From Mycobacterium sp. (GTDB taxonomy: Bacteria; Actinomycetota; Actinomycetes; Mycobacteriales; Mycobacteriaceae), in the NCBI GenBank assembly GCA_031292695.1, contig JARLGS010000479.1, positions 1 through 49,391 of the forward strand: 49,391 nt of DNA, given 5' to 3'. The notes under the pieces are model-generated. The model had not been told where the DNA came from and searched no databases. It was given only the letters and a program-made list of their open reading frames with translations. The stretch's first letter is position 1. The number at the start of each line of letters is the position of its first letter. A program made the position numbers and the translations under genes. Positions 17,227 to 23,879 of this stretch are shown here, in pieces.

Positions 17227-18399
17227 TCAGACGGCCAGCGGGCTGAACGCTTCGAACCAGACGCGTTCGCGCGGCACTCCGGCCTCACCGAGCTGCCGGA
17301 CGGCCTCCGCCATGAACGGTGCCGGACCACAGACGTAGGCGTTGGCGTCGGACGGAAAATCGATGGCGCGCAGGTCGATTCGGCCGTGGCGATCGGGAGC
17401 GGTCAACGGATAACCGTCGGGCAGACCGTCGTACCAGGTGTGCAGGGTGGCCCCGGGAATCTGCCCGACCAGTTCAGCCAACTCCGCGCGGTGCGCGTGG
17501 CTGGCGCGGGTGCGGTCGGCGTGTATCACGGTCACCGGACGTTGCGGCTGTTCGGCCGCCACGTGGTAGAGCATGCCGAGCACCGGCGTGATCCCGATGC
17601 CCGCCGAAATCAGCAGGACCGGCGTCTCCGGCGGACTGTCCAGGGTGATGTCACCGAACGGGTGCGACACCTCCAGGACATCGCCCTCGAAGACATACTC
17701 GTGCAGATGGGTCGACACTTCGCCGTCCCGACGCACCGAAATCCGCCACCGGTCGCCGCCGGCGTGCGACAGGCTGTACTGACGAATCTGGCGGGCGCCG
17801 TCCGGCAACCGCACTGCCACCGAAATATACTGTCCCGGAAGGAAATCAGGGAGTTCTGCACCGTCGACGGCAGCGAGTCCGAAGGCGACCGTGAACGGTG
17901 ACTGCTGCACCCGATCCACCACCCGCACCGGCATCCACGTGGTCTCCGGCGTCGTTCCCGCCGCCTCATACAGCGCTCGCTCGCGGCCGATCAGGGCGTC
18001 GGCCATCGACCAGTAGACGGCGGACCAGGCCTCGGCCACGTCCGCGGTGACGACGTCGGCGCCGAGCACCTCGACTATCGCGGCGAACAGATGCTCGTGC
18101 ACAACCGGATACTGCTCGGGGGCCACCCCGAGCGACGCGTGCTTGTGCGCGATCCGCTCGATGACTTCCGGCGCCGAGGGAGCTGCGTCGACCAGCAGGG
18201 TGGCATACATCGCGACCGCGCCCGCCAGCGCCGCCTGCTGCGATCCGTTCGCCTGATTGCCGCGGTTGAACAGGTCGCGCTCCAATTCCGGGTGCGCCGC
18301 GAACAACCGTCGATAGAAGACCGACGCAATCTCCCCGATGGCGCCCCCGACCAACGGCAGGGTGTCTTTGACAACGCCGGCATGAACTGCAGACAACAT
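17227..18399 (-). CDS. hmp: Flavohemoglobin, nitric oxide dioxygenase
   Basis: A 390-residue protein with a globin domain (1-140), an FAD-binding domain (about 150-255) and an NAD-binding domain (about 260-385). It oxidises NO to nitrate with O2 and NAD(P)H in the cytoplasm. Globin residues are in place: Tyr29 (B10), Gln54 (E7) and proximal His87 in KHASLGV. RQYSLS is the FAD motif, and GIGITPVLGM and CGPAPFM belong to the NAD domain. Start ATG at 18399 has AAAGG upstream; the in-frame extension to 18480 adds an Arg-rich stretch without merit. The upstream region contains an NsrR-like palindrome. It is followed by a small membrane protein gene 31 bp on. Confidence 0.93.
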   Translation of the reverse strand: MLSAVHAGVVKDTLPLVGGAIGEIASVFYRRLFAAHPELERDLFNRGNQANGSQQAALAGAVAMYATLLVDAAPSAPEVIERIAHKHASLGVAPEQYPVVHEHLFAAIVEVLGADVVTADVAEAWSAVYWSMADALIGRERALYEAAGTTPETTWMPVRVVDRVQQSPFTVAFGLAAVDGAELPDFLPGQYISVAVRLPDGARQIRQYSLSHAGGDRWRISVRRDGEVSTHLHEYVFEGDVLEVSHPFGDITLDSPPETPVLLISAGIGITPVLGMLYHVAAEQPQRPVTVIHADRTRASHAHRAELAELVGQIPGATLHTWYDGLPDGYPLTAPDRHGRIDLRAIDFPSDANAYVCGPAPFMAEAVRQLGEAGVPRERVWFEAFSPLAV

Positions 18400-18501
18400 G
18401 GCAGAACCTTTCACTTCGTCGCGAGTGCATCGACGGCCGAATCGGTGACCGGCAACCACTCGCCGAAACCGAAGCCGCATGTCAACCAGGCTATTTAAAT
18501 C

Positions 18502-18516
18502 AGCATTTTTGATGCA
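18502..18516 (-). promoter_or_regulatory. Rrf2/NsrR-like palindrome upstream of hmp
   Basis: GCAT at 18503-18506 and ATGC at 18512-18515 flank a 5-base AT-rich centre. On the minus strand this reads TGCAT-N5-ATGCT, close to the NsrR operators placed before hmp genes in other bacteria. It lies about 105 bp upstream of the hmp start in the only AT-rich stretch of the gap. No nsrR gene is in the window, so the assignment rests on motif and position only. Confidence 0.4.
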
Positions 18517-18635
18517 AGTATTACTGTTGGTGATCTACGCCACAATGTAGTAAGCCGGGCCCGGTGGGCGCCGTGACCAGTTCGTCGTGTGCCGATCGAT
18601 GTTTGACCGCGCCCAGAGCCGGCAATTCTCAAGAC

Positions 18636-19001
18636 ATGAACAGAATCAACGTGCTCCCTTTGGTGGCGGCCGGAGCAATCGCCTCGGCCGCGACCGTCGG
18701 ATCTTTTGTGTCAGCCGACGTCGTGCCGAGCACCATCGGCAACCATCCCGTGCTCACCAGCTACCGGGTACAGCCCGTCGACGATACAGGCGGCGGACCG
18801 GGTGGCAATGGCTGCGTCAACGGCCAATGCGGTTCCGGCGGAATGAATGGCGGGCCTGGCGGTGGACCGGGCGGCTCGGGTTGCATGCCTACGCCCAACG
18901 GCATGGCGTGTGGTTCCGGAGGCGTCAATGCCGGACCGGGTGGGATACCCGGCGGCAGTGGTTGTCTTCCCGGAATCGGCTGCGCCAGCGGTCACGGGTG
19001 A
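18636..19001 (+). CDS. Secreted Gly-rich protein with Cys-pair repeats
   Basis: A 121-residue protein of no family I recognise. Residues 1-27 are a signal peptide (hydrophobic 6-22, likely cut after VSA27). The mature chain is a short linker followed by three repeats built on GPGGxPGGSGC...C(G/A)SG. Cys occur in pairs at 60/65, 83/92 and 110/116. Such spacing in an exported Gly/Pro-rich chain suggests either three small disulfide loops or a metal-binding wall protein. It stands alone between hmp (divergent) and the PAS-ANTAR gene (convergent). Start ATG at 18636 is chosen because it opens the signal peptide; the frame upstream is not coding-like. Confidence 0.75.
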   Translation: MNRINVLPLVAAGAIASAATVGSFVSADVVPSTIGNHPVLTSYRVQPVDDTGGGPGGNGCVNGQCGSGGMNGGPGGGPGGSGCMPTPNGMACGSGGVNAGPGGIPGGSGCLPGIGCASGHG

Positions 19002-19021
19002 CGCTCATCGGTGCTCGCGCG

Positions 19022-19681
19022 TCAAGCGTCGCTGATCCGTGTGCCGGCGACCAGCAGACGATCGACCGCGCTGGTGCTCTCCGGTGAAAGTCCGTGCCGC
19101 ATCAGCTCATCCAGAAACTGAGCGGCCACCGTTTTCAGCTTCACCTGCGTGGCCTGCGAGCGCCACCTCAGGATGTCGAATGCCCGGTCGGCATCGACGC
19201 CATAGGCCACCATGAGGACCCCCTTGGCCTGTTCGATCAGCGCGCGCGATTCCACCAGCCCTGACAGCGCCTTGGTGAGGTCCGATTGCATGCTATCGGT
19301 GACATCGACATAGAACCCTTCCGTGCCGATCACCTCACCGGATTCGTCGGTCATCCGATCGCCGACGACGACCATCCACCGGATGCAACCGGCGGCGTCG
19401 ATGATCCGGTGCCGACTACTGAACTGGCCGCCCGATTTCACCCGGTCCAGGACCTCTGCCACTTTGGCGCGATCGTCGGGATGTTTATGACTCAACAAGA
19501 GTTCGGTCGTCGGCTCAACCTCGCCCGGTTCGTAGCCGTGCATACGGGCCACCTGATCCGACCACACCCACCGCTGACTCGCGACGAGGTACTGAAACTT
19601 GCCGACGCGCTGGGATTCCCCACCGCTGAATACAGCGGCAACCTCCCACGACTCCGGACTGTCGACAGGCGTATCAGTCAT
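19022..19681 (-). CDS. PAS-ANTAR regulator
   Basis: A 219-residue cytoplasmic protein. Residues about 25-130 are a PAS fold (YLVASQRWVWSDQVARMHGY...HPDDR...GEVIGTEGFYVDVT). Residues about 140-200 are an ANTAR domain (SRALIEQAKGVLMVAYGVDADRAFDILR...). ANTAR domains bind paired RNA hairpins and act as antiterminators. PAS-ANTAR proteins are abundant in mycobacteria and usually respond to a small ligand or redox cue. It follows the sigma factor gene on the same strand, 96 bp downstream, so the two may share transcription and a stress role. No twin-hairpin target was identified in the window. Confidence 0.9.
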   Translation of the reverse strand: MTDTPVDSPESWEVAAVFSGGESQRVGKFQYLVASQRWVWSDQVARMHGYEPGEVEPTTELLLSHKHPDDRAKVAEVLDRVKSGGQFSSRHRIIDAAGCIRWMVVVGDRMTDESGEVIGTEGFYVDVTDSMQSDLTKALSGLVESRALIEQAKGVLMVAYGVDADRAFDILRWRSQATQVKLKTVAAQFLDELMRHGLSPESTSAVDRLLVAGTRISDA

Positions 19682-19777
19682 CTCACTCAGCTGTTGGGCG
19701 CGGCGCTATCGACCCGTGAAATTCGGGCCGTTCATCATCGTAACCCGCTGCGCCAGAGCGCCGACGGTCCTGAATCC

Positions 19778-20578
19778 CTACCCGACTTGCTCGCGAATAT
19801 CACGGAGCGTCCGGTCGAGGATCCGCGAGACATGCATCTGCGAAACACCGATCGTGTCGGCGATCTGGCGCTGCGTCTTCGAGGCGAAGAACCGCAGATA
19901 CAGGATCCGTTGTTCCCGTTCGGGCAGCGCTTCCAACGCCGGCTTGACCGATTCGCGATCGGTAACGCGATCGAAGCCGTCGTCGAAGTCGCCCAGCACG
20001 TCAGCCAGGGACTGCGGGTTCTCGTCATTGTCGACGACCGGAGTGTCCAGGGACTGCGGCTGATAGGCATTGGCCGCCAAGAGCCCCTCGGCGATCTGCT
20101 CGGGCGCGACACTCAACGCGTCGGCAAGTTCCACCGTGTTGGGCGACCTGCCTAACCGCTGCGTCAATTCGGTTGTCACACCTTTGATTTGCTGCCGAAT
20201 ATCGCGAATACTTCTCGGTACGTGGACCTTCCAGCCATAGTCACGAAAATGACGGCGCAATTCGCCCATGATCGTCGGCACCGCAAAGGCCACAAAGCTC
20301 GCCCCGTTATCGGGGTCGAACCGGTTGACCGCTTGAATCAGACCCACTCTCGCGACCTGCGTCAGGTCGTCCAAATTCTCACCCCGGCCGTCGAAGTGAC
20401 GGGCCAGGCGGTCCGCCAGCGGGCAACACCGCAGCACGATCTGTTCCCGCTGCCGAGTGTATTGGTCCGATTCGGCCGGAAAAGTGCGCAGCGTCGCCAC
20501 CATCTCCGGTACATCTGCATACTCGTCGGAATAGCTTGCGCTGGTGGGTAAGCGTTTCTCCAGCAACAAAGTTGACAT
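19778..20578 (-). CDS. SigB/SigF/SigG-family sigma factor
   Basis: A 266-residue general-stress sigma factor. Region 2 is at about 70-135 (LTQVARVGLIQAVNRFDPDNGASFVAFAVPTIMGELRRHFRD), region 3 at about 145-190 and region 4 at about 215-262 (LPEREQRILYLRFFASKTQRQIADTIGVSQMHVSR). These sigmas recognise GTTT-N15-17-GGGTA. In M. tuberculosis sigF follows its anti-sigma gene usfX; no anti-sigma or anti-anti-sigma gene is adjacent here, so this copy looks orphan. Start ATG at 20578 has GGAGG seven bases upstream. Matching promoters lie in front of the next three genes (20917, 21305 and 22511), which makes it the obvious candidate to drive them, though a chromosomal sigF paralogue could do the same. 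Confidence 0.92.
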   Translation of the reverse strand: MSTLLLEKRLPTSASYSDEYADVPEMVATLRTFPAESDQYTRQREQIVLRCCPLADRLARHFDGRGENLDDLTQVARVGLIQAVNRFDPDNGASFVAFAVPTIMGELRRHFRDYGWKVHVPRSIRDIRQQIKGVTTELTQRLGRSPNTVELADALSVAPEQIAEGLLAANAYQPQSLDTPVVDNDENPQSLADVLGDFDDGFDRVTDRESVKPALEALPEREQRILYLRFFASKTQRQIADTIGVSQMHVSRILDRTLRDIREQVG

Positions 20579-21007
20579 GAACGTGCCTCCACAGGCCCAT
20601 CACATGCACAGTCACGATCGGCTCCCCGTGCGGATCAGCCAGGTATCTGACGCGCATGTTGTATCCACCCAGAGGTGAACCGGCAATCTGCCGTCGCTGA
20701 TCGCTGCCTACGGCGTTCACCCAGCCGCGCCCTGATCTGGACCGCGACTGATTACCGGACAGGTAACTCACAGCTGCCGTCGCTTCGGTCTAAGCAACTG
20801 CGCCACAATGGCGCCGAAATCCACGATACCGCCGATCGAGGGCACGCACCACCGGTAGATCGGGCGATCCACCGTGCCAACCCCGCGGCACCAGCAGAAA
20901 CATCGCCTGCCCAACAGGTTTCGCGACCAGTCACCAGGGTATGTACGGACCGAGCGGCAATGGACCGCCTACCGAGCCGGTGGGGTGCAGCCAGGAGGTC
21001 TCTTCCG
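20579..21007. other. 429-bp intergenic region between the sigma factor and zinc-ribbon genes
   Basis: This gap separates divergent genes. It carries the SigF-type promoter at 20917-20942 serving the rightward gene. I found no matching GTTT/GGGTA pair pointing toward the sigma gene, so autoregulation of the sigma factor is not supported by the sequence. ORFs crossing the gap lack a coding signature. Confidence 0.55.
20917..20942 (+). promoter_or_regulatory. SigF-type promoter for the zinc-ribbon gene
   Basis: GGTTT at 20917-20921 and GGGTAT at 20937-20942, separated by 15 bases, match the mycobacterial SigF consensus. The start codon lies 66 bases further on, with an AGGAGG ribosome site between. 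Confidence 0.75.
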
Positions 21008-21292
21008 ATGACCGTGTGCATCACCTGCGGGACGGATTGCGATCAGTCATTCACCGTCAGTTGGAACGGCCGTAGCGCCAGCTTCGATTGCATCGAATGC
21101 ATGGCAACCATGGTGGCTCCGGCATGTCGGCACTGCGGGTGCCGAATCCTGGGCCACGCGTTGCGGGTCGACGGCCACTCGTACTGCTGTGCTCATTGCG
21201 CCCAAGCCGGAATCGATCCGGATCAGGTCCCCGCGCAGCGGGAACGATGGCAATTCGGGTACCTGGCACCCGGAACAGCGGATCTCGGCTGA
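21008..21292 (+). CDS. Small Cys-rich zinc-ribbon/metallothionein-like protein
   Basis: A 94-residue protein with a metal-binding layout: CITCGTDC near the N-terminus, CIEC at about 27-30, then CRHCGCR and CCAHC. The Cys/His content of the family suggests Zn2+ binding or metal buffering. Similar small proteins are widespread in actinobacteria and proteobacteria and are sometimes labelled metallothionein; none that I can name is characterised. Start ATG at 21008 is supported by AGGAGG eight bases upstream and by a SigF-type promoter 66 bases upstream. Longer in-frame extension to 20675 crosses the promoter and was rejected. Expression in stationary phase or stress is inferred from the promoter. 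Confidence 0.82.
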   Translation: MTVCITCGTDCDQSFTVSWNGRSASFDCIECMATMVAPACRHCGCRILGHALRVDGHSYCCAHCAQAGIDPDQVPAQRERWQFGYLAPGTADLG

Positions 21293-21304
21293 CCCGCTGT
21301 CAGT

Positions 21305-21330
21305 GGTTTCACGCCCGGTTAGTGCGGGTA
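21305..21330 (+). promoter_or_regulatory. SigF-type promoter for the cutinase gene
   Basis: GGTTT at 21305-21309 and GGGTA at 21326-21330 with a 16-base spacer. It begins 12 bases after the stop of the zinc-ribbon gene and lies about 63 bases upstream of the cutinase start, so the cutinase can be switched on independently by the same sigma class. Confidence 0.72.
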
Positions 21331-21393
21331 CGCAGGTGCTGTCGAGCGCAACCAAGCGAACCGACCTGCAAGTCGAGGATCGGCGGTTTTGAC

Positions 21394-22119
21394 ATGAAGA
21401 CCATCAGCCACTGTGTCGCAGCAGTCCTGCCACTGACATCGGTGATGCTGGCATCCCCAACCCTCACCGCACCGGCGGCCGCGGCGGCTTGTCCGGACGT
21501 TCAGGTGGTGTTTGCCCGCGGGACCATGGAACCGCCGGGCGTGGGCAGGGCTGGGCAGGCGTTTGTCGATTCGCTGACCGCACGGGCCGCGCCCAGGGCC
21601 GTCGACGTCTATGCGGTGAACTATCCGGCCTCGCTCGACTTTGCGACCGCCGCCGACGGGGTGGTGGACGCGACGAACAAGGTGCAGAGCACGGCGAGCA
21701 ACTGCCCCGACACAAAGATCGTGCTGGGTGGGTACTCGCAGGGCGCCGCGGTGGCGGCCTACATCACCGAAGACGCCATCCCGGCCGGTGTCACGCTGCC
21801 TCCCGGCATCAGCGGGCCCATGCCGGCTTCGGTGTCCAATCACGTTGCCGCAGTGGCACTGTTCGGCAAGCCGTCGAGTGGCTTCCTGCAGATGGTGTAC
21901 AACGACGCTCCGCCGATCACGGTCGGCTCGCGGTACGCGTCCAAGACCATCGACCTGTGTATACCGCAGGATCCCATCTGTGCCCCCGCAGGAACCGACA
22001 ACGCGGCCCACGTCGAGTACGCCGACAACGGAATGGCCGATCAGGCCGCGCAATTCGTGGTGGACAAACTGGGGTACTCCGGGTCCGGACAGCGCATCGA
22101 GCAGGCCGCGCCGCGGTGA
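21394..22119 (+). CDS. Secreted cutinase-family esterase
   Basis: A 241-residue alpha/beta-hydrolase of the cutinase family. The signal peptide is residues 1 to about 31 (ends APAAAAA). The mature protein starts with CPDVQVVFARGT, typical of mycobacterial Culp proteins. The nucleophile Ser is in GYSQGA, and the catalytic Asp and His lie near DPICAPAGTDNAAHVEY. Four Cys are placed for the two family disulfides. Cutinase-like proteins of mycobacteria hydrolyse esters or phospholipids at the cell surface. Start ATG at 21394 opens the signal peptide. A SigF-type promoter just upstream suggests stress-phase expression. It is convergent with the hemerythrin-like gene. Confidence 0.92.
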   Translation: MKTISHCVAAVLPLTSVMLASPTLTAPAAAAACPDVQVVFARGTMEPPGVGRAGQAFVDSLTARAAPRAVDVYAVNYPASLDFATAADGVVDATNKVQSTASNCPDTKIVLGGYSQGAAVAAYITEDAIPAGVTLPPGISGPMPASVSNHVAAVALFGKPSSGFLQMVYNDAPPITVGSRYASKTIDLCIPQDPICAPAGTDNAAHVEYADNGMADQAAQFVVDKLGYSGSGQRIEQAAPR

Positions 22120-22152
22120 GTCCCGCTCACACTGGTCGGGTCCGGCGCTGCG

Positions 22153-22461
22153 TCATGCCTCTGACAGCAATGGGAATTCCTCGATCTCCACGCGTTGGGT
22201 GTGATCCCGAGTGGCCTGCTGGAGGTCGGTCAGTGCCGTTTCGAATTCGGCCGACTCCGGGTTCCGTACCCGCGGGTGGACGTGCAGTTCCTCGGCCACT
22301 TCCTGTGCGGTCAGGGCCGCGCGAAGCTCCGCGAAGTACTGCTGACGTTCGGTGACGTCCGCTGCATGCAAGGTTTTGGTGAACAGCGCACGGGTCATCA
22401 AATGCTGGGCCTTCACGTAGTCGATGACGTCATCGTTGACGGACGTCGACATCTTGGTCAT
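22153..22461 (-). CDS. Hemerythrin-like (HHE) protein lacking an internal helix
   Basis: A 102-residue relative of mycobacterial hemerythrin-domain proteins. The first half (YVKAQHLMTRALF...FAELRAALTAQEVAEELHVHPRVR) and the end (FETALTDLQQATRDHTQRVEIEEFPLL) match the family. The usual central segment with the EEHxxxK ligand helix, about 30 residues between VHPRVR and NPESAEFE, is missing in frame. Full-length members have four helices binding a di-iron site, so this version may not bind iron normally. Start ATG at 22461 has GGAGG eight bases upstream. A SigF-type promoter precedes it. The protein may be truncated by real deletion or by a sequence error. Confidence 0.7.
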   Translation of the reverse strand: MTKMSTSVNDDVIDYVKAQHLMTRALFTKTLHAADVTERQQYFAELRAALTAQEVAEELHVHPRVRNPESAEFETALTDLQQATRDHTQRVEIEEFPLLSEA

Positions 22462-22510
22462 GTGTCCTCCCCGTATAGGTGTTGTGGCTGACAGCTGTAT
22501 CCATAACCTC

Positions 22511-22535
22511 TACCCGAGACCGGCATCGATAAAAC
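22511..22535 (-). promoter_or_regulatory. SigF-type promoter for the hemerythrin-like gene
   Basis: Read on the minus strand, GTTT (22535-22532) is followed by a 16-base spacer and GGGTA (22515-22511). The start codon of the HHE gene at 22461 is about 50 bases downstream. It is the third such promoter within 1.6 kb of coding space next to the sigma factor gene. Confidence 0.75.
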
Positions 22536-22564
22536 GCCGGTACGGCAAGTTGTGCAGGCCACCG

Positions 22565-23818
22565 CTAGGACGGTTCGGCAACGCCGTCCGCGGGTGGCCA
22601 GTGCTGGCCCTGCGACGCCGCTCCGGGGTCGGCGAACTCGCCGCGTGACAGCGGTACCCACTGCTCGCTGGCCGCCGCCTGTTCGGCTGGGAAATCCTCG
22701 AGGCCGCCGAACGGTTGCGCGTCCCACATCTCGAAGGTCAGCGGGGTGCGCAGCCAGCTGTAGATCAGCAGGAACGTCGATTCCAGTGAGTCCAGATGCG
22801 TCCGTTCCCAGCCGTGACTGCCGTCGAGCCCGAAACCCACGAGCGCGGCACGGGTTGCCGCGCCCGCCTCGATGGCGGCCGCGACGTCGGACCGGTAGTA
22901 CCGGAAGATATCGCGGGCGTGGGGAATTCCCTTCTCCGTCGCCAGCCGGCACAGCTTGCGCGTCAGGTAGTAGTCGAACGGCCCGTGCAGGTCAGCCATC
23001 GGGATGGTGACGCCACGCTCGAGGGACTGCTGGCCCGGCGCACACACGGCATTGTCCACCGATACCAGCTCCGCGACATCGGGTGGCAGTCCGTGACTGG
23101 CTCCGTGGCCGACTTCCTCGGTGATGGTCACCATCAGTGTGGTCCGGTGCGGCAGAACGATATTGCGCTCGGCAACGACCTTGGCCAGAGCCAGGGCGAT
23201 CGCCACACCGGCCTTGCCGTCGAGGTGCCGGGACACGATGAAGCCGTCCTCGGTCAGCTCAGGGCTGGCCACCAAAGCCACGAAGTCACCGACGTTCAGG
23301 CCGAGGTGCTCCAAGTCCGCCCGCGAGGAGACCTCACGGTCCACCCGGACTTCGACGTCGTCCCAGCCGGTGGGCTGAGTGTCGATCTCGTCACCGAAGG
23401 CATGTCCGCTGGCCTTCAGCGGCATCACCGTGCCGGTGAAGAACCGATCGGTGTCATCAGGAAGAATCCGGACGCGCGCACCGGTGGCGAATCGTGCGGA
23501 AAACGTGCCGACCGGCACGAGCGCGAGCCGGCCGTTGTCCTTGAGCTCACGCACCATGCAGCCGATGGTGTCGGAGTGCACGACGATCGCACGGTCGGTG
23601 GTCTGCGACCGTCCCGGCAACTCGGCAATGAGCGCACCGCGGCGGGTCAAGGTGAACGGCACGCCGAGCTTGGTGAGGATCTGGCCGATCAACTGCATCA
23701 CCGCATCGGTACGCCCCGACGGGCTTGGCGTCTGCAGCAGGGCGAGCAGCGTGTCGACCATCCAGCCGCGGTCGTCCGGCGCCATCCGCTCCATCTCGGC
23801 ATCAACGGGCTCGGTCAT
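22565..23818 (-). CDS. M42-family peptidase of the NAGGN osmoprotectant system
   Basis: A 417-residue metallopeptidase of the M42/M20-like group regularly encoded beside asnO and ngg. Metal and catalytic residues are visible: H81-S-D83, HLDGKAG, TEEVGHG, VDN and a late GSHGWERTH. Family members are dinuclear zinc aminopeptidases. In the NAGGN operon the enzyme probably trims or degrades the N-acetylglutaminylglutamine dipeptide or acts on a precursor; its exact reaction is not settled. It is the last gene of the operon, 61 bp after ngg. The stop at 22565 gives the full expected length. Confidence 0.88.
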   Translation of the reverse strand: MTEPVDAEMERMAPDDRGWMVDTLLALLQTPSPSGRTDAVMQLIGQILTKLGVPFTLTRRGALIAELPGRSQTTDRAIVVHSDTIGCMVRELKDNGRLALVPVGTFSARFATGARVRILPDDTDRFFTGTVMPLKASGHAFGDEIDTQPTGWDDVEVRVDREVSSRADLEHLGLNVGDFVALVASPELTEDGFIVSRHLDGKAGVAIALALAKVVAERNIVLPHRTTLMVTITEEVGHGASHGLPPDVAELVSVDNAVCAPGQQSLERGVTIPMADLHGPFDYYLTRKLCRLATEKGIPHARDIFRYYRSDVAAAIEAGAATRAALVGFGLDGSHGWERTHLDSLESTFLLIYSWLRTPLTFEMWDAQPFGGLEDFPAEQAAASEQWVPLSRGEFADPGAASQGQHWPPADGVAEPS

Positions 23819-23879
23819 GATGCCTCCAAATCACCGTCATCCCTGTACACCAACAGAATTCGACTGAATCCAAAGCCGA

